Shown here: piece by piece, positions 1-6,521 of the stretch
How positions within the stretch are numbered: position 1 is the first letter of the stretch
Layout: each line of letters begins with the position of its first letter
Assembly (NCBI GenBank): GCA_964510205.1
Contig: CAZEBW010000078.1
Location: forward strand, 1-16,924
Direction of reading: 5' to 3'
Length of the DNA stretch: 16,924 bases
DNA from: CAZEBW01 sp964510205
GTDB lineage: Bacteria > Chloroflexota > Anaerolineae > VGOG01
Translations under genes and position numbers: made by a program
Notes under the pieces: model-generated
Database searches by the model: none
Seen by the model: the letters and a program-made list of their open reading frames with translations, nothing else
Told to the model about the DNA's origin: nothing

Positions 1-2541
1 AAGGTGGGGGGGGCCCGGGGGGGGGCGGGCTTCACCCGTGAGAAAGCCTGGGTAAATTTGCCCGCGACCAACCCCTTCCTGCGCGATCTCTTCAACCGCA
101 TCGCTGGGCCGGCTCTGGACGACCGCATCGCCTGGTTGGTGGACGACCTCGCCTACCTGCTGGCCCGGTCGGACATGGCGGAGATTCTGCGCGATTTCGG
201 CAAGCGGATACGGCGTGAGGACCCGGTGGTGCATTTCTACGAGACCTTCCTCAGCGCCTACGATCCCCAGATGCGCAAAGCCCGTGGCGTCTACTACACC
301 CCCGAGCCGGTGGTCTCCTACATCGTCGGTTCCCTCGACCACATTGTGAAGACCCGCTTCGACCGTTCCCTGGGCCTGGCCGACACCAACACCCTCATCC
401 TCGATCCTGCAGTCGGCACGGCGACCTTTCTCTACTTCGTCATCCGGCAGATCCACGAGACCGTGGCCGGGACGGTGGGCAGAGGGGGATGGAGCAGCTA
501 CGTGGCCGGGAAACTCCTGCCCCGCGTCTTCGGCTTCGAGCTGCTGATGGCCCCCTACGCCGTGGCCCACATGAAGCTGGGCATCTTGCTGCAGGAGACC
601 GGCTACGACTTCACGGGCGGCCAGCGGCTGGGCATCTACCTGACCAACGCGCTGGAGAAGGCCATCACTCAAACCTCGACCCTGGGCTTCGCGCAGTTCA
701 TCACCGATGAGGCCAACGCTGCGGCGGAGGTCAAGGGGGAGAAGCCCATCATGGTGGTGCTGGGCAATCCGCCCTATTCGGTCAGCTCGGCCAACCAGGG
801 GGATCACATCGAGCAACTGATGAATCGCTACAAAGCCGCCGTCCGCGATGAGCGCAACATCCAGCCCCTCTCCGACGACTACATCAAGTTCATCCGCTTC
901 GCCCACGACCGCATCGAGCGCACCGGTTACGGCGTCATCGGCATGATCACCAACCACTCCTACCTCTCTGGCCTGATCCATCGGGGGATGAGAGAGGAGT
1001 TGATGAAGACCTTCGATGAGATCTACGTGCTGAACCTGCACGGCAACGCCCTGATGGGCGAGACCGCGCCCGATGGGGGTCCAGACGAGAATGTGTTCGA
1101 CATCCGGCAGGGAGTGGCCATTTCGCTCTTTGTGAAGCGGACCGACCAGACCTTTGAGGTTTCGGAAACCTCAAAGGTCTACTATGCCGACCTGTGGGGT
1201 CTGCGGGAAGACAAATACCACTACCTGTGGGAAAACGACGTCACTACCACGGAGTGGCAGGGACTGGAGCCGGTGGCGCCACACTTCTTCTTTGTGCCCA
1301 AGGAGTTTGACCTGCTGAGCGAGTACGAACGTGGCTGGAGTGTCCCGGACATTTTTCCAGTGAACGGCAGCGGCATCAAAACCCATCGTGATCACTTCGT
1401 CGTTGATTTTGATCAAGAACGCCTTCGGTCGAGAATTGCTGCGTTTCGGGATGAGGCGCTTTCTGACGACGAGGTGAAGGAGAGGTTTGAACTGAGGGAT
1501 ACTGGATCCTGGAGGCTATCTGAAGCGAGGGCTGAACTCCAGGCGCAAAAGGATTGGGATGAAGCCTTCAACCTTTGTCTCTATCGCCCTTTCGACGTCC
1601 GGCCAATATACTATTCCAATGCCGTAATCGATCGGTCGCGGTCTGAGGTAATGCGCCATATCCTGAGAGAGAACATAGCCCTACTTGCTATGCGGCAAGT
1701 CGTGGGGGCGGAGTATTCCCACTTTGGAGTATCAAAGCGGGTTACTGACAACCGCGCTTTTTTCAGCAACAGGGGTATCCTGGTCGTTTTTCCTCTCTAC
1801 CTCTACGACATCAACACAAGCGAGAAGAAACAGTCACTCAAGGGCGGCGGCAGCGTCGTCACTCTGGCGATGTTCGAATCTCGGCCGGAGTACGAAACCC
1901 GCAAACCCAACCTCTCGCCTGCGTTCATCGCCGCCGTCAGGCAGAAGCTGGCGCTGGACTTCGTGACCGAAGGCCAGGGGGACCTGGAAACCACCTTCGG
2001 CCCGGAGGACGTTCTACACTACGCCTACGCTGTCTTCCACTCCCCCACCTACCGCGAGCGCTACGCCGAGTTCCTCCAGATTGACTTCCCGCGCCTGCCC
2101 CTCACCTCCGACCGCGAGCTGTTCAAGGCTTTGGCCGAGAAGGGCGAGGAGTTGGTGAGCCTGCATCTGATGGAGTCGCGCAAGCTGGACCAGTTCATCA
2201 CCGCCCTTCCCATCTTTCCTGTTCCGGACTCCAATGAGGTGGTGAAGCGACACCCGAAGTACCTTGCCCCCGGCGAGCCTGAGCCCGGCACGGGAGAGCC
2301 GCTGGAGCAGGGCCGCGTCTACATCAACAAAACCCAGTACTTCGATGGGATTGAGCCAGAGGTCTGGGAGTTCCAAATCGGCGGCTACCAGGTCTTGCAC
2401 AAGTGGCTCAAGGACCGCAAAGGCCGCAAGCTCTCCTTCGGCGACCTCTTCCACTGGCAGAAAATCGTCGTCGCCCTGAAAGAGACCATGCGGTTGATGG
2501 GGGAGATTGAAGAGTTGATCCCATCGTGGCCGATTGAGTGA
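1..2541 (+). CDS. Type ISP-like restriction-modification enzyme, methyltransferase and specificity part (5' partial)
   Basis: The reading frame is open from the first base, so the start lies outside the window; about 845 residues are visible. It contains an N6-adenine methyltransferase core: a YYTPEPVVSYIV segment before the SAM-binding motif I (DPAVGTATF, near residue 134 counted from base 4) and catalytic motif IV NPPYS (near 255). The C-terminal ~350 residues, ending with FQIGGYQVLHKWLKDRKGR and WQKIVVALKETMRLM, match what I know of the type ISP C-terminal specificity domain. In LlaGI/LlaBIII-type enzymes one ~1,500-residue chain carries nuclease, helicase, methyltransferase and target recognition; the missing N-terminal half would hold nuclease and helicase. 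The likely role is DNA modification and restriction of foreign DNA. The first ~10 codons are nearly pure G/C and do not look like family sequence, so they may be a contig-edge artefact. A methyltransferase-only paralogue cannot be excluded. Confidence 0.85.
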   Translation, partial: KVGGARGGAGFTREKAWVNLPATNPFLRDLFNRIAGPALDDRIAWLVDDLAYLLARSDMAEILRDFGKRIRREDPVVHFYETFLSAYDPQMRKARGVYYTPEPVVSYIVGSLDHIVKTRFDRSLGLADTNTLILDPAVGTATFLYFVIRQIHETVAGTVGRGGWSSYVAGKLLPRVFGFELLMAPYAVAHMKLGILLQETGYDFTGGQRLGIYLTNALEKAITQTSTLGFAQFITDEANAAAEVKGEKPIMVVLGNPPYSVSSANQGDHIEQLMNRYKAAVRDERNIQPLSDDYIKFIRFAHDRIERTGYGVIGMITNHSYLSGLIHRGMREELMKTFDEIYVLNLHGNALMGETAPDGGPDENVFDIRQGVAISLFVKRTDQTFEVSETSKVYYADLWGLREDKYHYLWENDVTTTEWQGLEPVAPHFFFVPKEFDLLSEYERGWSVPDIFPVNGSGIKTHRDHFVVDFDQERLRSRIAAFRDEALSDDEVKERFELRDTGSWRLSEARAELQAQKDWDEAFNLCLYRPFDVRPIYYSNAVIDRSRSEVMRHILRENIALLAMRQVVGAEYSHFGVSKRVTDNRAFFSNRGILVVFPLYLYDINTSEKKQSLKGGGSVVTLAMFESRPEYETRKPNLSPAFIAAVRQKLALDFVTEGQGDLETTFGPEDVLHYAYAVFHSPTYRERYAEFLQIDFPRLPLTSDRELFKALAEKGEELVSLHLMESRKLDQFITALPIFPVPDSNEVVKRHPKYLAPGEPEPGTGEPLEQGRVYINKTQYFDGIEPEVWEFQIGGYQVLHKWLKDRKGRKLSFGDLFHWQKIVVALKETMRLMGEIEELIPSWPIE
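1148..1180. repeat. Perfect 15-bp inverted repeat inside the ISP gene
   Basis: AGACCTTTGAGGTTT is followed by CGG and then its exact reverse complement AAACCTCAAAGGTCT. The 33 bases are in frame and encode QTFEVSETSKV, just before the conserved-looking YYADLWG segment. A perfect 15-bp stem with a 3-base loop is far longer than expected by chance in coding DNA. Confidence 0.9.
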
Positions 2542-2556
2542 GATTGGGAGGGCAAC

Positions 2557-2935
2557 ATGCTAAAAGTCGTGACCGATTCCACGTCCGACTTGGCCCCCGA
2601 CGTGCTGGAGGAGCTGGGAGTGGCGGTGGCGCCGCTGGTGGTGCGCATCGGGGACGAGGAGTTCCTGGAGACCGATTTGAGCCGCGATGAATTCTGGTCG
2701 AAGGTCGGGGCGACGTGCTGGCTTTGCTGGAAGAAATGCGGGAGCGGACGGAGATCTTCTTGGTGATGGATACCATTGAATTCTTCAGTATGGGCGGCAG
2801 GGCCACGGCCATTATCCCCATCCTGTCGCGGGTGATGCAGTTTCTGAAAGTCAAGCCCATCATCCGCTTTGTCGAGGGAGAGATCAAGCTGATCGGGCAG
2901 GCGCGGACGTTTCCCGCTGCCCTGAAGAGGGTGCG
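2557..2935 (+). pseudogene. degV-family remnant (fatty-acid-binding DegV protein), internally deleted and frameshifted
   Basis: The first piece starts at ATG 2557 behind a good ribosome site (GGGAGG at 2546-2551). It encodes VVTDSTSDL...VAPLVVRIGDEEF...SRDEFW, a clear DegV N-terminus of about 50 residues. After about 2705 the match jumps to another frame: DVLALLEEM...FLVMDTIEFFSMGGRATA...VKPIIRFVEGE...ARTFPAALKRV, which is normally around residues 140-215 of a ~280-residue protein. About 90-100 internal residues, including the TSQPS region, and the last ~65 residues are missing. Intact DegV binds a fatty acid for the FakB/FakA kinase pathway; this copy cannot fold as such. The size of the deletion argues against a simple base-calling error. 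It lies 15 bases after the ISP stop and runs into the chrB-like gene. Confidence 0.85.
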
Positions 2936-2956
2936 GGGCGCGGGGGGCGTGAAGGG
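2929..2956 (+). other. Potential G-quadruplex motif before the chrB-like gene
   Basis: Four G-tracts of 3, 4, 6 and 3 bases lie on the plus strand, separated by 3, 3 and 6 bases. This fits the general G3+N1-7 rule for a four-stranded fold. It lies 4 bases before the GAGAGG ribosome site of the downstream gene, so it would be in the mRNA leader. Folding is inferred, and in GC-rich DNA such motifs occur by chance. Confidence 0.45.
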
Positions 2957-2976
2957 TATAGAGAGGAAAAGTGATC

Positions 2977-3417
2977 ATGAAGTGGGTAACTCGCGACAGG
3001 GTAGGGGTAGATCGCGCGGCGTCCCCGTGGCTGATCAAGCGCTTCATTGACCCAGAGGCAGAGCTGTTGTTTGTGCCTGAGGCGGAGGTGCTGGAGGTGG
3101 CCGAGCGGGAGGGGGCCATCTCCTACGACGCGCGGGGCGCGGGGCAGTACGATCATCGGGAGGGGAAGAGCTCCTTTGAGGTGCTGATCGAGGAGTACGG
3201 CCTGGACGAGGAGGATGCCGCGCTCTGGCTGCTGGCCGACATCGTCCACGGGGCCGAAACCACCGATCGCGACCGCACGCCCCAGTCGGCGGGACTGCGG
3301 GCCATCGCCGAGGGCTTTCACTACCTGGACGTCCCCGATGAGGAGCGGCTGGCCTACGGCTTCGCCATCTACGACGCCCTCTACGCCTGGTGCCAGCGCC
3401 AGTTCAGATCGGAATGA
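2977..3417 (+). CDS. ChrB C-terminal-domain (chromate resistance) protein
   Basis: This 146-residue protein matches the stand-alone C-terminal domain of ChrB (Chrome_Resist family). Visible blocks are MKWVTRDRVGVDRAASPWLI (1-20), KRFIDPEAELLFVP (21-34), SYDARGAGQYDHREGKSSFE (49-68), DIVHGAET (88-95), TPQSAGL (101-107) and YDALYAWC (132-139). The family acts in chromate sensing or resistance, usually next to the efflux pump ChrA; here the partner is an MFS carrier. Family members usually read DRIACPWLI, and here the Cys is Ser (residue 16). The ATG at 2977 is chosen over the in-frame GTG at 2971 because GAGAGG at 2961-2966 is 10 bases from the ATG but only 4 from the GTG. The N-terminal ChrB half is absent. 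The exact biochemical activity of this domain is not settled. Confidence 0.85.
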   Translation: MKWVTRDRVGVDRAASPWLIKRFIDPEAELLFVPEAEVLEVAEREGAISYDARGAGQYDHREGKSSFEVLIEEYGLDEEDAALWLLADIVHGAETTDRDRTPQSAGLRAIAEGFHYLDVPDEERLAYGFAIYDALYAWCQRQFRSE

Positions 3418-3462
3418 AGTGAGAGAAACCAGGTTTTTAGCACTGCTTGGGTGAGGGATCCA

Positions 3463-4707
3463 ATGACAGAAGGCGAAGCAAAAATCTCGCAGAAAGCTAA
3501 ACTGCGCACGCTTCCGCGCAACGTGTGGGCCGTCAGCCTGACCAGCTTCTTCATGGACGTCTCCAGCGAGATGGTGATCAACATCCTGCCGCTGTTCCTG
3601 TCCAACGTGCTGGGGGTGAAGACCAACGTCATCGGCCTCATCGAGGGCGTCGCCGAGGCCACGGCCAGCCTGCTCAAGGTCTTCTCCGGCTGGCTGTCGG
3701 ATAGGCTGCGGGCGCGCAAGTGGCTGGCGGTGGCTGGGTATGGACTGTCGGCGCTGGCCAAGCCGTTCTTCTACGCGGCCAATTCGTGGGCGGTGGTGGC
3801 CGGCGTCCGCTGGGCCGACCGGGTGGGCAAGGGCGTGCGCACCGCGCCCCGCGACGCGCTGGTGGCGGACAGCATTGACGAAGAACACCGGGGCCTGGCC
3901 TTTGGTCTGCACCGCGCCGCCGACACCGGCGGGGCGGTGCTGGGGCTGATCGTCGCCCTGGCCGTGGTGTGGATGGCGCAGCGCAGCGATATGGCGCTGG
4001 GGCGCGCCACGTTTCAGACGGTGGTGCTCATCAGCCTGATTCCCGCTTTCCTGGCCGTGCTCTCGCTGGCCGTCGGCGCGCGGGACGTGCCGGTCAAGGG
4101 CGAGCGCGAGGCGCCAGCCGTTTCTTTGTGGGGACTGGGTCGCTCGTTCGCCATCTTCATGGTCATCGTCGGCATCTTCGATCTGGGCAACTCGTCGGAT
4201 GCCTTCCTGGTGCTGCGGGCCAGCGAGCGGGGGCTGAGCGTGGTGCAGGTGCTGGGCATGCTCATCACCTTCAACCTGGTGTACACCGTGCTCTCCACGC
4301 CTGCCGGCTCGCTCTCCGACCGCATCGGGCGGCGCAAGCTCATCGTCGGCGGCTGGCTGATCTACGCCCTGATCTACTTCGGCCTGGCGATGGCGAGAAC
4401 GGGCTGGCACGTGTGGGCGCTGTACGCCGTTTACGGGGCCTACTACGGCCTGGCCTACGGCACCGCCAAGGCTCTGGTGGCCGACATCGTGCCGGTCGAG
4501 CTGCGGGGCACGGCCTACGGGACATACAACGCCGTGCTGGGCATTTTGGACTTTCCGGCCTCGCTCATCGCCGGGCTGCTGTGGTCGGGCGTGCCCTCGT
4601 GGGGATGGGACGGCTTCGGCCCGTCGGCGCCGTTTGCCTTCGGGGGGATGCTGGCGCTCCTGGCGGCGGTGTTGATGGCTTTGTGGTCGCCGCGCTCAGG
4701 CGAATAG
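3463..4707 (+). CDS. MFS transporter, probably partner of the ChrB-domain protein
   Basis: This is a 414-residue integral membrane protein with about 12 hydrophobic helices in two halves. Motif A-like loops between helices 2 and 3 of each half are visible: GWLSDRLRARK (76-86) and, in the second half, GSLSDRIGRRK. The RVGKGVRTAPRDALVADS segment (120-137) and GLHRAADTGGA are typical of a bacterial MFS subgroup of unknown substrate. It lies 45 bases after the ChrB-domain gene on the same strand with no terminator between, so the two are probably co-transcribed and it may export chromate or another oxyanion; that is inference from context only. The ATG at 3463 has GAGG 6 bases upstream; the in-frame GTG at 3451 has no comparable site. 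Confidence 0.88.
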   Translation: MTEGEAKISQKAKLRTLPRNVWAVSLTSFFMDVSSEMVINILPLFLSNVLGVKTNVIGLIEGVAEATASLLKVFSGWLSDRLRARKWLAVAGYGLSALAKPFFYAANSWAVVAGVRWADRVGKGVRTAPRDALVADSIDEEHRGLAFGLHRAADTGGAVLGLIVALAVVWMAQRSDMALGRATFQTVVLISLIPAFLAVLSLAVGARDVPVKGEREAPAVSLWGLGRSFAIFMVIVGIFDLGNSSDAFLVLRASERGLSVVQVLGMLITFNLVYTVLSTPAGSLSDRIGRRKLIVGGWLIYALIYFGLAMARTGWHVWALYAVYGAYYGLAYGTAKALVADIVPVELRGTAYGTYNAVLGILDFPASLIAGLLWSGVPSWGWDGFGPSAPFAFGGMLALLAAVLMALWSPRSGE

Positions 4708-4724
4708 CGTGAGCGTATCACGCT
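4706..4724 (+). terminator. Weak hairpin overlapping the MFS stop codon
   Basis: AGCGTGA and TCACGCT form a 7-bp stem with a 5-base loop, starting inside the stop codon. Only a T-poor tail (CCATTTGCTCTTATT) follows, so it is at best a weak terminator, but it sits just before a new promoter. Confidence 0.35.
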
Positions 4725-4728
4725 CCAT

Positions 4729-4756
4729 TTGCTCTTATTCATAACTGTGCTATAAT
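4729..4756 (+). promoter_or_regulatory. Extended -10 promoter for the DsbA-like lipoprotein unit
   Basis: TTGCTC (4729-4734) is followed after 16 bases by a perfect TATAAT (4751-4756). TG lies one base upstream of the -10 (4748-4749), which gives an extended -10 element. Transcription should begin near 4763, about 185 bases before the lipoprotein start. Confidence 0.7.
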
Positions 4757-4764
4757 ATACCCCG

Positions 4765-4785
4765 TGCTGCAGCCGCTTGGCAGCA
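4765..4785 (+). other. Hairpin at the start of the predicted transcript
   Basis: TGCTGC and GCAGCA form a 6-bp stem around a 9-base loop, within a few bases of the predicted transcription start. It directly precedes the AGAGGG-ATG of the small frame at 4791. It could stabilise the 5' end of the mRNA or mask that start; function is inferred. Confidence 0.45.
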
Positions 4786-4790
4786 GAGGG

Positions 4791-4910
4791 ATGGGTGTAT
4801 GCATAGATCGTTTTATGAGATGGTGTTTGACCATCGCTATCGTCACAAGCGTTGTGGTCTTGTCATTAGCTCATCATCTTCTTAAACCCGTTCTGCGGGA
4901 TCTGATGTAA
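4791..4910 (+). CDS. Possible 39-residue single-span membrane peptide
   Basis: The frame starts at ATG 4791 and ends at TAA 4910, between the promoter at 4729-4756 and the DsbA-like lipoprotein. It reads MGVCIDRFMRWCL, then a hydrophobic run TIAIVTSVVVLSLA (residues 14-27), then HHLLKPVLRDLM with basic residues. The layout is that of a one-helix membrane peptide. Weak points: the AGAGGG sits directly against the ATG (too close for a good ribosome site), the internal ATG at 4815 has no site, and I recognise no family. It may be a leader peptide or a chance frame in the leader. Confidence 0.3.
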   Translation: MGVCIDRFMRWCLTIAIVTSVVVLSLAHHLLKPVLRDLM

Positions 4911-4946
4911 ACAGGAGCAACTAGGACCGATAATTTGGGAGGTAAC

Positions 4947-6293
4947 ATGAGATTGAAGCACTTTCTATCTGTGGGGCTGCTCATCGCGGCCCTGATCGTG
5001 GCTGCTTGTAGCCCGCAAGCTACGCCGCAGCCGACAGCCGAGCTGGAGCCGACGGATACATCACTGCCGCCGACTGATACGCCGGCGCCGCCGGCAACCA
5101 CGGAGGTGATCATCCCCTCCATCAGCAAGGAAGGCGATGTGGAAATGGGCTTCACCGAGGAGGGTGCGCCCTACCGTGGCCATCCCGATGCACCGGTGAC
5201 GCTGGTGGAATACTCGGACTTTCAGTGTCCATACTGTGGCCGTCATACTCTACAGACGGGACCGCTTCTGGATGAAGCGTACATAGCCACAGGCAAAGTC
5301 AAGCACGTTTTCCTTCAGTTTCCGCTCGATTCCATCCATCCCCAGGCGCGGCCAGCGGCCCAGGCCGCACTGTGCGCTGGCAAGCAGGGAGCCGAAGCCT
5401 TCTGGGCCATGCACGACGTTCTCTTTGAGAAGGTAGGTGAGTGGGGCAGCCAAGGGGACTCCACCGAGATGTTCAAGGGGTACGCCGCCGCGCTCGACCT
5501 GGATACCGACGATTTCGCCGCCTGCCTGGAGTCGGGCGAGACCAACGCCCAGATTCAAGCGGATATGGAGCGTGGCCAAGCGGCCGGGGTGAGTGGTGCT
5601 CCTGCCTTCTTCATCAACGACTGGTTCGTCTCCGGCGCGCAGCCGTTCGAGGTGTTCCAGGAGACCATCGAGGCCGCGCTGCGCGGGGAGCATCCGCCGC
5701 CCACGCCCACGCCGCTGCCGCCCGGCGCGACGATGTTCGATGCCAACCCAGATCAGCCGGGCTATACCTACGGCGGCGACCCCTTCTGCGGCTCAGAGGA
5801 GGCGGAGATCGCCCTCGTCGAGTTCGCTGACTTCCAGTCGACGGAGAACCTGAATCACTACTTGAAGGAGTGGGCTGAGCTGGAGAAAGCATACGTAGAC
5901 ACGGGCGAGTTGCGGCTTGTGGTCAAGCACTTTCCAAATATCGAACATGTCCAGGCCTTCACAGCGGCCGAGGCAGCCGAATGTGCTGCAAAGCAAGGCG
6001 CCTTCTGTGCTATGTATGACATGCTCTTCGAGAAACAGGATGAGTGGAGCCAGTTGGAGGACGTCACGGCCGTGTTCAAAGAGTATGCTGATGAGTTGGA
6101 CCTGGATGCTGATGCCTTCGCCACTTGCTTGGACGAAGGCGAGACGTCGGAAAAAGTAATGCAGGATTTCAGCATTGGGCAACAGAACAACTTCCCTGCC
6201 GCGCCGGTGTTCTTCATCATCAAAGGGGAGCAGGGGGGCAATGTGCCTGCCGATCAAATCCAAGAGGCCATTGAACAGTTGAAGACGCAGTAA
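4947..6293 (+). CDS. Lipoprotein with two tandem DsbA-like thioredoxin domains, second lacking CxxC
   Basis: This 448-residue protein is an exported thiol-redox lipoprotein. The signal peptide ends in a lipobox with Cys21 (LIVAAC-S), followed by a Pro/Thr-rich linker (about 22-60). Domain 1 (about 74-240) has the active site F92-QCPYC-G (Cys94, Cys97) and a cis-proline loop SGAPAFFI, as in DsbA/BdbD-type oxidoreductases. Domain 2 (about 265-448) is an obvious duplicate: MYDMLFEK repeats MHDVLFEK, LDLDADAFATCLDEGET repeats LDLDTDDFAACLESGET, and AAPVFFI repeats the cis-Pro loop. At the active site position it reads FQSTEN (298-301), so it cannot do CxxC chemistry. A PTPTPLPPG linker joins them. 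ATG 4947 has GGGAGG at 4937-4942. It probably oxidises or isomerises exported proteins, with domain 2 structural or substrate-binding. Confidence 0.9.
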   Translation: MRLKHFLSVGLLIAALIVAACSPQATPQPTAELEPTDTSLPPTDTPAPPATTEVIIPSISKEGDVEMGFTEEGAPYRGHPDAPVTLVEYSDFQCPYCGRHTLQTGPLLDEAYIATGKVKHVFLQFPLDSIHPQARPAAQAALCAGKQGAEAFWAMHDVLFEKVGEWGSQGDSTEMFKGYAAALDLDTDDFAACLESGETNAQIQADMERGQAAGVSGAPAFFINDWFVSGAQPFEVFQETIEAALRGEHPPPTPTPLPPGATMFDANPDQPGYTYGGDPFCGSEEAEIALVEFADFQSTENLNHYLKEWAELEKAYVDTGELRLVVKHFPNIEHVQAFTAAEAAECAAKQGAFCAMYDMLFEKQDEWSQLEDVTAVFKEYADELDLDADAFATCLDEGETSEKVMQDFSIGQQNNFPAAPVFFIIKGEQGGNVPADQIQEAIEQLKTQ

Positions 6294-6339
6294 AAGGGAG
6301 TTGGACAAGCGACTCTGATCTCTTCTGCTGACAAAGCAC

Positions 6340-6412
6340 AAAGCCCTTCGGGCGATTATCCAGTAGGTTACAGCGTGATCTACTGAAATCGCAGCCTGAA
6401 GGGCTTTTTGTT
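6340..6412 (+). terminator. Long multi-step intrinsic terminator after the DsbA-like gene
   Basis: AAAGCCCTTC (6340-6349) pairs with GAAGGGCTTT (6398-6407). Inside, GCGATT (6352-6357) pairs with AATCGC (6387-6392), and CAGTAG (6361-6366) with CTACTG (6380-6385). A T-rich tail (TTTTTGTTTC) follows on the plus strand. The 68-nt rod with three stacked stems is larger than a normal terminator. It lies between convergent genes. Confidence 0.8.
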
Positions 6413-6427
6413 TCTTCGTCTCTGGCT

Positions 6428-6483
6428 CAAGCTGGACGATTGTCCAGCGTCCGAAGCGCGGACGGTCGTCCGCTTGGAGCTTG
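6428..6483. other. Possible three-way-junction inverted repeats, 3' of carD
   Basis: An outer pair CAAG/CTTG (6428-6431 and 6480-6483) encloses two hairpins. One is CTGGAC-GATT-GTCCAG (6432-6447). The other is AAGCGCGGAC (6454-6463) against GTCCGCTT (6468-6475), an 8-bp stem with a 2-base bulge. A further short hairpin GGAGT/ACTCC lies at 6501-6515. Together they fill the gap to the carD stop and may end carD transcription or act as a stable RNA 3' end; no good T-tract is seen on the minus strand. Confidence 0.5.
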
Positions 6484-6521
6484 GAAAGGGGCTAGAACTG
6501 GGAGTGTGCAACTCCTCGCCA

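Noticed and set aside
1..30. G-rich run that could be called a G-quadruplex or a repeat
   Set aside because: It is a G/C homopolymer-like stretch at the very edge of the window and does not fit the protein family; a contig-end artefact is more likely.
2715..3050. Separate gene for a DegV C-terminal-like protein
   Set aside because: It lacks a proper start and the rest of the fold, and runs out of frame into the next gene; it belongs to the degV remnant.
2884..4410. Long open frame of about 500 codons on the minus strand, antisense to the chrB-like and MFS genes
   Set aside because: It has low-complexity composition rich in Arg, Gly, Pro, His and Gln, no recognisable domain, and mirrors codon bias of two well-supported plus-strand genes; it is a shadow frame.
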